Source: DAORHV01 sp964458645 (GTDB taxonomy: Bacteria > Patescibacteriota > Gracilibacteria > Peribacterales > Peribacteraceae). Taken from it: DNA of 64,000 bases. A model generated the notes under the pieces. The model was not told the origin of the DNA. It saw only the letters and a program-made list of their open reading frames with translations, and ran no database searches. This document shows positions 16,465-26,000 of this stretch, in pieces; position 1 is the first letter of the stretch, and every line of letters starts with the position of its first letter. The stretch spans positions 1 to 64,000 of the forward strand of contig CAYWJU010000006.1 of NCBI GenBank assembly GCA_964458645.1. Reading direction: 5' to 3'. The position numbers and the translations under genes were made by a program.

Positions 16465-16740
16465 TTAGCGAACGGCATCCTTGAGGGTCTTGCCAGCCTT
16501 GAAGGACGGAACCTTCATAGCCGGGATGCTGATCTTCTGCGTCGGGTTGCGTGGGTTCACACCCATGCGAGCCTGGCGCTTGCTGACACGGAACGTGCCG
16601 AAGCCCGTGATCGTGACATTGTGACCCTTCTTGAGCTCCTTGGTCACCGTGGAGATGAGCGCCTCGAGGGCGTCGGAAGCAGCGCGCTTGGTGACGCCGG
16701 AAGCGTCCGCAATGGCGGCAATCAGATCCTGCTTGGACAT
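16465..16740 (-). CDS. hup: HU-family DNA-binding protein
   Basis: Nucleoid-associated DNA-bending protein; 91 residues, exactly the usual size. Typical phrases are MSKQDLIAAIAD, the core GHNVTITGFGTFRVSKRQARMG (seen here in two pieces) and the beta-arm RNPTQKISIPA, ending KAGKTLKDAV. ATG 16740 gives the family start. A well-formed promoter and a strong intrinsic terminator make it a monocistronic unit. Confidence 0.96.
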   Translation of the reverse strand: MSKQDLIAAIADASGVTKRAASDALEALISTVTKELKKGHNVTITGFGTFRVSKRQARMGVNPRNPTQKISIPAMKVPSFKAGKTLKDAVR

Positions 16741-16772
16741 GAGAATCTTGGGGTAGGAAGTAGATGAGCAAC

Positions 16773-16800
16773 ATTCTACGAGCACGAACCGCGACGGCAA
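16773..16800 (-). promoter_or_regulatory. HU promoter (TTGCCG-16-TAGAAT)
   Basis: Minus-strand TTGCCG (16795-16800) and TAGAAT (16773-16778) are separated by 16 nt; the leader to ATG 16740 is about 25-32 nt. Confidence 0.6.
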
Positions 16801-17009
16801 GCCAAAAAAGACTTGAAATGCATTGGTAAACGTGATTCACAAGCCAACGTCGCTTCTGTAAGCCAAAAGAATTGAGTACAAGTTCTGATCACTTTACTAG
16901 TGTTCAGGAACAAATATCGGCAAGAGTCAACGACTTCCTGGCTAGAACTACAGCCAAAGCAGTTTTCCGCGCACGGAGAAAACCACCGAAACTTCTCACT
17001 CATGGAGCA

Positions 17010-17840
17010 TTACGCAGTTGCGCCGATGGCAGCCAGCGCCTGCCTCTTTTTCTGCTCCTCGGCAGCAGACTGCACGGCGCGGTTGGCACCGTACATGACC
17101 AATCCGATGAGCGCCGACGTTCCCATAATAGGAAGTGATGCCGGCGAAAGTGCGGCAATGGCGGCAATGGCACCTGCCTTGGCGATGATGCCGCCGACCT
17201 TGGGCGGAATACCAAAACGTGAGAGTGCAGAGCCTGCCTTCTGCAACAAGATGGATCCTCCGATGCCGCCAACCACGCTGGCGACGATGCCCGCCGGTCC
17301 AGCGGCGGATGCTAATGCAGTGCGCGCCAAGAGTGCCGTTGTACCTGCGCCAAGCGCGTGCGAAATTCCGCTCCACGATGCAAAGTTTCCGGCGCCGTCG
17401 ATGGCGTTGGTCACCAAGGTGCCCTCGTTGGCTTTCTGGTGAGCGTAATTCTGCAGGTAGTTGATACTCCGTACGAGCACGTTGTCTTTATTGGATGCCT
17501 CCAGATATGGGTCTTCTTTTGCCAGCGCCTCGCGCTTCTGTTGCAGGAAGCGCTCCATGTTTTTGGCGTCGTCTTTGGTAAGCACGCCGCTTTCGAGCGC
17601 CAGGCTGATTTTGCGCTCGACTTCGTTGTAGCGTTTGTCGACCTCCTGACGCAGTGCCGCATTACGATCGCTGCCGGCGGGAACTTGCACATCTCCAACG
17701 TCGGTCGGCTTGACCGGCAACGCGATGATTTCGAGTTTTAATTTCTCCAACAGCGACGCCGTTGGTTGTTCTGCAGGCTGAACTTCCGGCATTGCAGTCG
17801 GCTGTTCTCGTGGGGTCTCGGCAGAGGGACCGGCGCGCAT
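17010..17840 (-). CDS. hypothetical protein with coiled-coil centre and Gly/Ala-rich hydrophobic C-terminus
   Basis: 276 residues from ATG 17840. The first 40 residues are Pro/Glu/Gln-rich (EQPTAMPEVQPAEQPTA). Residues about 65-135 are charged and helical (KRYNEVERKISLALESG, NMERFLQQKREALAKEDP) and could form a coiled coil. The last third is rich in Gly and Ala with several potential membrane-embedded helices (ALGAGTTALLARTALASAAG, AGIVASVVGGIGGSILLQ, IIAKAGAIAAIAALSPAS) and ends in a charged helix. No signal peptide is seen. I do not recognise the family. The gene is divergent from topA. Confidence 0.7.
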   Translation of the reverse strand: MRAGPSAETPREQPTAMPEVQPAEQPTASLLEKLKLEIIALPVKPTDVGDVQVPAGSDRNAALRQEVDKRYNEVERKISLALESGVLTKDDAKNMERFLQQKREALAKEDPYLEASNKDNVLVRSINYLQNYAHQKANEGTLVTNAIDGAGNFASWSGISHALGAGTTALLARTALASAAGPAGIVASVVGGIGGSILLQKAGSALSRFGIPPKVGGIIAKAGAIAAIAALSPASLPIMGTSALIGLVMYGANRAVQSAAEEQKKRQALAAIGATA

Positions 17841-17849
17841 ATTGAACAC

Positions 17850-17855
17850 ATTGTA
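17850..17855 (-). promoter_or_regulatory. putative extended -10 element (TGGTACAAT) of the 276-residue hypothetical gene
   Basis: Minus-strand TACAAT preceded by TGG, ending 9 nt before ATG 17840. Confidence 0.5.
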
Positions 17856-17954
17856 CCACAACTCGATTCAGCTCGCCATTGAGCCGATAAACGCAAAACC
17901 AAGGAGGTGCCTTGCTTGACAATGGGCGGCACTTGAAAGACCCTGCATTATCGT

Positions 17955-20333
17955 ATGCCGACTCACCTTGTTATCGTCGAGAGCCCGACGAAAGCCAAAA
18001 CCATTAAAAAATTCCTCGGAAAGGATTACATCGTGGAATCCAGTATGGGCCACATTCGCGACCTGCCCAAGAAGGAGCTGGGTATCGACGTGGACCATGA
18101 CTTCGAGCCCACGTACATCGTCCCCAAGGAAAAGGCTGCCACGGTGAAAACCTTGCAAGCCGCATTAAAGGAGGCGGATGATATCTTGATCGCGACTGAC
18201 GAAGACCGCGAAGGAGAAGCTATTGGTTGGCATTTGCTCTCGGCCTTGAAGGTGAAAAAGCAGGGCGAGGTGAAGCGCATCGTGTTCCACGAAATCACCG
18301 AGACGGCCATTAAGCATGCCATCGCCAACCCGCGCACACTGAACATGCAGCTGGTGCACGCTCAGCAGGCCCGCCGCGTGCTGGACCGTTTGGTGGGCTA
18401 TACGTTGTCGCCGTTCTTGTGGAAAAAAGTGTACCGCGGACTCTCTGCCGGACGCGTGCAATCTGTCGCCGTGCGCGTGATTGTGGACCGCGAACGTGAG
18501 ATTAAAGCGTTCAACGCCGTGGAGTACTGGAGTATTGATGCAAAAATGAAGAAGGCGACGGGTGAGCAATTCACTGCGCAATTCAAAGAGAAGAACGGCG
18601 AGAAGTTCGTCCCCGGTTCGGCCGCCGACTCCGAGCACGTGACCAAGGATTTGGAAGGCGCGACATTCGCCGTGAAGAACGTGGAAACCAAGGAACTGAA
18701 AAAGACTCCGCCGCCGCCGTTCACCACTTCCACGCTGCAGCAGGAAGCCGGCCGCAAACTGGGCTTCTCGGTGAAGCAAACCATGGTGGTCGCTCAGCAG
18801 CTGTACGAAGGTGTGAACCTTGGCAAAGGAATCGGTACCACCGGTTTGAGTACCTACATGCGTACCGACTCGGTGAACCTGAGCCAGAAGGCGTTGGATG
18901 ATGCCAAAGAGACAGTTCAACACCTCTACGGCCGCGAATACGTGCTGCCGACGCCGCGCATGTACAAGACGAAAGCCAAGGGTGCACAAGAGGCGCACGA
19001 AGCCATTCGTCCGACGGAAATGAATCGCACACCACAGTCGGTTGCCGGAGTGTTGGACGAGCAACAACTGAAGCTCTACTCATTGATTTGGAACCGCACG
19101 ATGGCCACACAGATGGCCACTGCGGAAATTAAGCGCGTGGGCGCCGACATTGAGGCGCAGGGCAAACAGGACTTGTACGGCTTCCGCGCCACCGGCCAAA
19201 CGGTGACGTTCGACGGATTCCTGCGCGTGTACTTCGAGGACAAGGACGAAGACCAGCTGAGCAAAGACAAGGAAGCTGAAGAAATGGACGGCGAAAAATT
19301 CCTGCCCGTGTTAGAAAAAGGCGAGCCGCTGACGTGCGAGGAATTGCAGCCGGAACAGCATTTCACCAAACCACCACCACGCTATACGGAAGCCAGCTTG
19401 GTGAAGAAATTGGAAGAGGAAGGCATTGGCCGTCCGAGCACCTACGCACCGACCATCAGCACTATTCAGGCCCGCGGCTACATCCGCAAAGAAGGCAAGC
19501 AGCTGGCGCCCGAGGATATTGCCTTCACGGTCATCGATCTGTTGGCAGAACACTTTAAGGACATCGTGGACTTGCAGTTCACCGCCAAGATGGAAGAGTG
19601 GCTGGACGATATCGCCGAAGGAAAATCCGAATGGGTTCCGTTGATGAAATCGTTCTACGGACCGTTCGCGGAATTGGTTGCCCGCAAGACGACGGAAATC
19701 AGCAAAGAGAGCGTAATGAAAGACCGTGAGCTGGGCATTGATCCCGAGACAAAGCTGCCGATTGTCGTGCGCACCGGACGCTTCGGCGCCTACGTGCAGC
19801 TGGGATTGTGGGACAAAGAAAAGGGCAAGAAAGCCAAGCCGCGCGCGGCATCGCTCTTTCAGGGTATGCACGCCGACACCGTGACGTTTGAAGAAGCGCA
19901 GGCGCTCCTGAGCTTCCCGCGCAACTTAGGCAAAGACGCCACCGGCACGCCGATCGAGCTGCATCTGGGTCGCTTCGGCCCGTATCTGAAATCCGGCACG
20001 GTGACCGCCAGCTTGGGCAAAGATGTGCATCCGTTCACGGTCGACTTCGCCATGGCGCAGAACTTGATTGCAACGACGAGCGCCAAGAAGAACGCCGCAC
20101 CGCTGAAGGAGCTGGGTATGGACCCGGAATCCAAAGGAGAGATAAAGATTAAGGACGGCCGCTTCGGTCCCTACATTACCGACGGCAAAACCAACGTCTC
20201 GCTCGGCAAGAAGCTGACCGTGGACGAAGTGACGTCCGAAATCGCCATCGCCATGCTGAAGAAGAAGCGCGAGGCTCCTCCGGGACGCTGGGGCGGCAAG
20301 AAGGGCGGTTGGGGAAAGAAGAAGGCCGAGTAG
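17955..20333 (+). CDS. topA: DNA topoisomerase I (type IA)
   Basis: Relaxes negative supercoils through a transient 5'-phosphotyrosine. 792 residues. The TOPRIM domain is at the N-terminus (LVIVESPTKAKTI, then ATDEDREGEAIGWH near residues 75-88). The catalytic tyrosine is Tyr301 in TGLSTYMRTDS. The strand-passage core holds EEGIGRPSTYAPTISTIQ. The C-terminus carries topoisomerase C-terminal repeat units (VRTGRFGAYVQLG, LGRFGPYLKSG, KDGRFGPYITDG) instead of Cys4 zinc fingers, followed by a basic Gly/Lys/Trp-rich tail. The ATG at 17955 matches the family start. Confidence 0.97.
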   Translation: MPTHLVIVESPTKAKTIKKFLGKDYIVESSMGHIRDLPKKELGIDVDHDFEPTYIVPKEKAATVKTLQAALKEADDILIATDEDREGEAIGWHLLSALKVKKQGEVKRIVFHEITETAIKHAIANPRTLNMQLVHAQQARRVLDRLVGYTLSPFLWKKVYRGLSAGRVQSVAVRVIVDREREIKAFNAVEYWSIDAKMKKATGEQFTAQFKEKNGEKFVPGSAADSEHVTKDLEGATFAVKNVETKELKKTPPPPFTTSTLQQEAGRKLGFSVKQTMVVAQQLYEGVNLGKGIGTTGLSTYMRTDSVNLSQKALDDAKETVQHLYGREYVLPTPRMYKTKAKGAQEAHEAIRPTEMNRTPQSVAGVLDEQQLKLYSLIWNRTMATQMATAEIKRVGADIEAQGKQDLYGFRATGQTVTFDGFLRVYFEDKDEDQLSKDKEAEEMDGEKFLPVLEKGEPLTCEELQPEQHFTKPPPRYTEASLVKKLEEEGIGRPSTYAPTISTIQARGYIRKEGKQLAPEDIAFTVIDLLAEHFKDIVDLQFTAKMEEWLDDIAEGKSEWVPLMKSFYGPFAELVARKTTEISKESVMKDRELGIDPETKLPIVVRTGRFGAYVQLGLWDKEKGKKAKPRAASLFQGMHADTVTFEEAQALLSFPRNLGKDATGTPIELHLGRFGPYLKSGTVTASLGKDVHPFTVDFAMAQNLIATTSAKKNAAPLKELGMDPESKGEIKIKDGRFGPYITDGKTNVSLGKKLTVDEVTSEIAIAMLKKKREAPPGRWGGKKGGWGKKKAE

Positions 20334-20353
20334 CCCTGGGCCGTCACTTTCCG

Positions 20354-20359
20354 TACAAT
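20354..20359 (+). promoter_or_regulatory. possible -10 element upstream of tRNA-Trp (TACAAT)
   Basis: TACAAT lies 22 nt before the tRNA 5' end. No clear -35 was found. Confidence 0.35.
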
Positions 20360-20381
20360 GCGCCAGCATTGGACGACGTAT

Positions 20382-20457
20382 AGGCGCTTAGCTCAGTTGG
20401 TAGAGCGTCGGTCTCCAAAACCGAAGGTCGTAGGTTCGATCCCTACAGCGCCTGCCA
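20382..20457 (+). tRNA. tRNA-Trp (anticodon CCA)
   Basis: The acceptor stem AGGCGCT pairs with AGCGCCT. D arm GCTC/GAGC, anticodon stem TCGGT/ACCGA with loop CTCCAAA (anticodon CCA at 20415-20417), and T arm GTAGG/CCTAC with TTCGATC are all present. The discriminator is G and CCA is genomically encoded at 20455-20457. A second CCA follows at once (20458-20460), so the DNA reads CCACCA. Confidence 0.95.
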
Positions 20458-20460
20458 CCA

Positions 20461-20640
20461 ATGCATTCAGGCAAGTAGCTCAGTCGCCTGAGGCTTTTGC
20501 CGAAGGCACAAACAACGAGCATCGGTGTCTCAAATTGAATTCGAGCCGCGCGTCAGCGAGGCCGAAGATATTCGATCCCCCGGAGCGAGCAACGCGAGTG
20601 TAGTGGGGACAAAACCGAAGGTCGTAGTCGCCTGGAAAAA
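20461..20640 (+). repeat. tRNA-Trp-derived remnants, including an 18-nt exact repeat
   Basis: Just downstream of the intact tRNA are pieces resembling it, in tRNA order. GGCAAGTAGCTCAGT (20471) resembles the 5' end and D arm, TTCGATCCC...GGAGCG (20573) resembles the T arm and acceptor, and CAAAACCGAAGGTCGTAG (20610-20627) is identical to the tRNA at 20416-20433. No second complete cloverleaf can be formed. Confidence 0.6.
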
Positions 20641-20646
20641 GGTGTG

Positions 20647-20652
20647 TAGAAT
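20647..20652 (+). promoter_or_regulatory. putative -10 element (TAGAAT) of the 794-residue membrane protein gene
   Basis: TAGAAT, preceded by TGTG, ends 14 nt before ATG 20667. Confidence 0.4.
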
Positions 20653-20666
20653 ACGCAACGAAGCGC

Positions 20667-23051
20667 ATGAAACTTGCCTCTCTTGTTCACCGGAAGTTTT
20701 CCAGGGGCACCAAGAACGCCCTATGGTCTTTTGCAGTGATTCTGAGCGCATTGGCTGTGTTCTGGATCTGCACGTACAAGATTATGGACCGCGACTTCTG
20801 GTGGCACATTACGGCCGGAAAAATCATGCTGCAAACGCATGCATTGATCGGCGTTGATCCGTTCGCCTACACGCGCAGCGGACTGCCGTATCTGGCGACA
20901 CACGAATGGCTGGCACAGATCGTGCTCTATCTCCTGTACCAGACCGGCGGACCGGTCGGCATTATCCTATTCCGTGGCGTCATCGCCTGTGCGTCGGCAG
21001 GCCTATTATTGCTGCTTGCGAAGCGTAAGCGCCTTGCGCACCTCCTCCTTGCTCTCTGGGCAGTCGTCATGACGAAGGGGAGTTTCCTGGAACGACCGCA
21101 GCTGTTCACGTTCGTCTTCTTCAGCGCATTCGTGCTGATGGCATTCCGTTTTTTGGATGCCACCTCCTTCCGTACACGCATGCAGATTTGCGCGGCATTC
21201 GTGGGACTGGAATTGCTGTGGGTGAATATGCACGGCGGCGCCGCACTGCTCGGCTGCGCGATTGTCGCTTTTCTTGTGCTCCAGAGTGCGGCGAACGCAC
21301 GGCGGCACAACGAACGAAGCGAATCGATGCGCAGCGGAATTCTGCTGGCTTGCACGCTTCTTGCCATGGGCATCGCACTTGTGTCGCCACCGAACGGACT
21401 GGGCACAGTATCGTATCTCTCGCAGTTGCTGAATGATCAAACGATTGCATTCATCGCCGAGTGGCAACCGCGCGGTTGGCTGCCATATATGACCGATTTG
21501 TGGCTCTTTTTTGCCGTAGCAGTCACCACGCTGTTGCTTGGCAGGAAGCACTGGGTATTCAATGGCTTGCTACTCTTGGCAACCGCCTATCTTTCGCGGC
21601 AGGCAGTCCGCCACGAAATACTCTTTGTCTTTGCGTCCATCGGTACTGCGTTCTACCAATTCGACCGAAGCGCATGCGCGGCCCGCGTCGACACTTGGAT
21701 GACCGGCCGCAGGCGCGCCCTTACGCTTGTCGCTGGCGTCGTACTGACGCTGTACGGCGCACACGTTGCCATGGAGCGTTCGTTTGAATTCGAGCGACGC
21801 GACAATTTGTTCGGCTTCGGACAGTTTGACTTGGCGCGCGGCGCCACGGATTTCGTGGAACAAGAAAAAATCACTGGACCCATGTTCAACACCTACGGCA
21901 TCGGCGGCTACCTCATCTATCGTGGCTACCCCGACCGCAAGGTCTTCATCGACGGACGCAATGTGGACTACGGCTTCGATTTCATGGCGCGAACCTATGC
22001 GGCAGGTGTCGATCCGGCATACTGGAAAGAGCTGGAAGACAAGTATGGCTTTACCTACGCCATGGTCGATTACGATGCCATTCGCCGAGAAAAAGATCTG
22101 CCGTACAGCACCATCTTGGATACGAATGCACAGTGGCCGCTGGTCTACCTGGACGACTGGGTGGCCATCTACGCGAAAAATATTCCCGCCAATCAGCCAT
22201 TGATCGAGAAATGGAAATACACGCTTGTCAGCCCAACGAAACTGCAGTTCGATGACGGCTTTGATTCAGTGTCGCAACTGGATATCTCTACGGTGATCCG
22301 CGAACTGAATCGCGTGCGTGAGAGCAACCCCCAAGGCGTGAAGGCAACGCTCTCTTTGGCGAAAATCGCACTACGCCAAGGGCGCAAAGAAGACGTGCTC
22401 GCTTTAACGGCGGAAGTCATGCGACTCCGTCCGGCAATGCCGGAGCCGTATGCAATTCTTGCGACGCTATACGTGAATGAAGGCAAATGGAAAGAGGCCG
22501 CCGACACGTACCTCACACTGCTCAAGCTTGCAGGCAGAAGCTATCCAAACCTTCATTACAGCTTCATTGCCGCGGTATTCGACAAAGCCGGCTACACCTG
22601 GAGTGCGTGGCTGTATCGCCCTGCGGGTGTTGCACCAACGCCGCAGAAAACTGGCAGTGGAGCTGCGCCGTCATTGGCCGTAAACCCAATGCAAGACTCT
22701 GCGTCATTCAATGATCTGGGTATAGCGCAGGCGCAAAGCGGCAGTTACGTGGAGGCCGAACAATCGTTCCGTACTGCAATTGCACTGAACCCCTCGAATG
22801 GCGCGGTCTGGAATAATTTGTGTGCGTTGTACGTGAGTATGCAAAAGAATGCAGACGCATTGGAGGCTTGCCAACGCGCTGTCGATGCCGATCCGAAATC
22901 GGCAGATGCGCACTTCAATTTTGCCCTCGCGTACTACCATAGCAATGCGCTCGATAACGCGGAGCGAGAAACGGCGCTGGCAAAAAAGTACGGGCGGAAG
23001 GAAGAAGCAGAAAAGCTTCTCTTGCTGATCCGCAAGAAGAGCTCGCAATAG
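20667..23051 (+). CDS. membrane protein, GT-C-like, with C-terminal TPR repeats
   Basis: 794 residues. About ten hydrophobic segments fill residues 20-370. The first loop contains DRDFWWHITAGKIM, and further on there is DPFAYTRSGLPYLATHEWL, a pattern found in bacterial membrane proteins related to dolichyl-phosphate-mannose-type glycosyltransferases. A soluble domain (about 375-500) contains GGYLIYRGYPDRKVFIDGRN. The C-terminus has TPR-like units (MPEPYAILATLYVNEGKW, SFNDLGIAQAQSGSYVEAE, GAVWNNLCALYVSMQKN, ADAHFNFALAYYHSNALD). It shares this membrane-plus-TPR plan with the gene at 7021. It may glycosylate secreted proteins; it directly precedes the 1950-residue propeller gene by 46 nt, so they could be cotranscribed. 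The enzymatic role is inferred. Confidence 0.7.
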   Translation: MKLASLVHRKFSRGTKNALWSFAVILSALAVFWICTYKIMDRDFWWHITAGKIMLQTHALIGVDPFAYTRSGLPYLATHEWLAQIVLYLLYQTGGPVGIILFRGVIACASAGLLLLLAKRKRLAHLLLALWAVVMTKGSFLERPQLFTFVFFSAFVLMAFRFLDATSFRTRMQICAAFVGLELLWVNMHGGAALLGCAIVAFLVLQSAANARRHNERSESMRSGILLACTLLAMGIALVSPPNGLGTVSYLSQLLNDQTIAFIAEWQPRGWLPYMTDLWLFFAVAVTTLLLGRKHWVFNGLLLLATAYLSRQAVRHEILFVFASIGTAFYQFDRSACAARVDTWMTGRRRALTLVAGVVLTLYGAHVAMERSFEFERRDNLFGFGQFDLARGATDFVEQEKITGPMFNTYGIGGYLIYRGYPDRKVFIDGRNVDYGFDFMARTYAAGVDPAYWKELEDKYGFTYAMVDYDAIRREKDLPYSTILDTNAQWPLVYLDDWVAIYAKNIPANQPLIEKWKYTLVSPTKLQFDDGFDSVSQLDISTVIRELNRVRESNPQGVKATLSLAKIALRQGRKEDVLALTAEVMRLRPAMPEPYAILATLYVNEGKWKEAADTYLTLLKLAGRSYPNLHYSFIAAVFDKAGYTWSAWLYRPAGVAPTPQKTGSGAAPSLAVNPMQDSASFNDLGIAQAQSGSYVEAEQSFRTAIALNPSNGAVWNNLCALYVSMQKNADALEACQRAVDADPKSADAHFNFALAYYHSNALDNAERETALAKKYGRKEEAEKLLLLIRKKSSQ

Positions 23052-23097
23052 GTTTCATACGCATGCCGATGTTTGGTACTCTTTTCGTATTCGTACA

Positions 23098-26000
23098 GTG
23101 AGTCTGTCGGCGCCGGCACGTTTCGCACTTTGTCTGCGGTTTTGCATGGGCATGACGCTGGCTTTTTCCGCAGTACCGCTGGCTTCGGCAAGTATTGCGA
23201 ATACGCAGCCAGCGTTCACCGTACTCGGACAATCCGACGGCGACGTGACGACACCGCAGCCGATCTACAACAAAGGCGCGATTCACGATGCCGCGAACAA
23301 GCACGGTTTAAGCGCGCCGATCATCGGCATTGCGATGGACACGGTAAACCACCGACTCTTCCTCTCGGACACCACCAACAACCGCGTCTTGGTCTACAAC
23401 TTGGATGGTAGCAATAACCTCCTTGATCGCATTCCAGACAACGTACTGGGGCAAATCAACTTCTATGCCAACGCCGTAGCCACAACGCAGATCGGTATGA
23501 GCGCACCCAACGGGTTGGCATTCGACGATACGAATAATCGCCTCTTCGTTGTGGACACGACCAACAACCGCATCAAGGTATACGACACCACTACTATCGC
23601 GGATGGCATGAATGCCACGAACGTTCTTGGGCAATCCACGCACATCGTCGCCACTGCCGCCACCACGCAGGTCGGCTTGAACGTACCGACGGATGCGACG
23701 CTCGATAGTACCAACACGCGCTTGTTCGTCGCTCAAAACACCGGTAACCGCGTCACGGTGTTCGATGTCACGGAAATTGCAGATGGAGAGCCTGCAATAA
23801 GAGTATTGGGGCAAGCCAACTTTACGACTGCCACAGCCGCCACCACTCAGGCCGGCATGAACGTTCCCTATGGCTTGGCATATGACGATGCCACAGACAG
23901 ACTTTTCGTCTCGCAAGGAACGGGTAACCGTGTGACGGTGTATTCGGGTTCGGTGGCGCTGCTGAGCAACGGCATGAACGCGACGAAGGTCTTAGGCCAA
24001 ACGAACTTCACCAACACTGCGGTAGGCACGACACAAAGCACGATGAGCGGTCCGCGTGGAATCTCGTACGACGAAACGCACAACTTGCTCTACGTTGCCG
24101 AAACGACCAACAACCGCGTGACGGTATTTTCAGGATCGGTATCGCTCTTGAGCAACGGCATGAACGCCACGCAGGTCCTGGGACAAACATCATTCGTGGT
24201 AGCGACGGCCGGAAGCACGCAGGCCGGTATGAACGCACCCAACGGCGTGGCGGTGGATCAGGCGAACAACAAATTGTACGTGCTGCAGTCGGGTGCCCAC
24301 CGCGCAACGATTTACAACCTCGTCGCCTTTCAGCGCGGTGAAAACGCAGGCGATGTCTTGGGGCAGTTCGACGATACAATGGGTGCTCCGAATCCAGTCT
24401 TCACCAAAGCCACCGCAAACGATGGCCCCAACCTGTTCGGCTTGAACGTTCCGCAGGGTATAGCGATCGACCCGATTAACCACCGCCTGTACGTGGCGGA
24501 TGCATCGAACAACCGCGTGCTGGTGTATAACCTGAACGCCAACAACGCGCCCATCGATATGATTCCAGACTACGTACTGGGTCAGTCCAACTACTATAGC
24601 AACGCGGCGGCAACAACGCAGTCCGGCCTCAGCGCGCCAGCCGGCATTGCGATCGACATGACGCGCAACCTGTTGTTCGTGGCCGACATGACGAACAACC
24701 GCATCATGATTTTCGACACCTCCGCACTGAGCAGCGGCATGAGCGCCACCAATGTGCTGGGCCAGATAAACTTCACCACTGCCACTGCGGGCACCACGCA
24801 AATCGGTTTGTCTGCACCAAGGCAAATGGAGTACGACGGCAGCACAAAGCAGTTATACGTTGCCGATACCGCGAACAACCGCGTGATGATTTTCGATCTG
24901 AACATTATCAGCAACGGAAAATACGCGACTACTGTGTTGGGACAAACCGATGGCTTGGCCTCTCCGGTGCAGCCGATTTTCACCAAGGTCGCCGCGAACG
25001 ACGGCCCGACCAAATTCGGTCTCAGCGGTCCGCTGGTGGGTATTGCCTTGGATTCCGTGAATCATCGATTATTCGTTTCGGATACGAGCAACAACCGTGT
25101 GCTGGTGTACAACTTGGACTCCAGTAATAACTTGCTCGATCGCATTCCGGACAACGTGCTGGGGCAGGCCAACTACTACACCAGTGCCGCAGCGTCCACC
25201 AGAGCGGGCACCAGCGGTCCGGCCGGATTATCGTATGATAGTTATAGCAACAGACTATTCGTTGCCCAGAACACCGGTAACCGCGTGACTATCTTCGACG
25301 TCGCAAGCATTACGGACGGAGAAGAGGCGACCAATGTACTCGGCCAAACGAACTTCACCACCGTGACCGCCGCCACGACACAGGTGGGCATGAACGTACC
25401 GACGGACGTGGCATTCGACTTGCCGACCGGACGCCTGTTCGTGCCGCAAGTCACCGGCAACCGTGTGACGGTGTACTACCTAAGCGGAGGCCTTGCCGAC
25501 AACATGAATGCCAACAGCGCCCTCGGCCAGTACGACAACAACGCGGTTACGCCCGCTCCCGTTTACACGAAGACCACCGCGCACAACGGTCCCAGTAAGT
25601 TCGGATTCAGTGCGCCCATCATCGGCATCGTTTTGGATACCGTGAATCACCGCTTGTTCCTTTCGGATACGACGAACAACCGTATCTTGGTCTACAACCT
25701 GGATAGCAACAACGCGCTTATCGACCGTATTCCCGACAACGTTCTGGGCCAGCTGAACTTCTACACCAGCACGGCTGCCAACTCGCAAACAGGTTTGAAC
25801 GCACCGAACGGCTTGGCATTCGACTCCACGAACAACCGCCTGTTTGTTGCGGAAGCCAGCGGCAACCGCGTAAAGGTCTACTTCACTACGACCATTACGG
25901 ACGGCATGAACGCCATTAACGTCTTGGGGCAAGCCGGTTTCACTACCGCCACAGCCGCAACAACTCAGGCCGATATGAACGTGCCGACCGACGTAACCTA

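Noticed and set aside
20461..20640. Second tRNA gene
   Set aside because: The pieces cannot form a complete cloverleaf; they are remnants.
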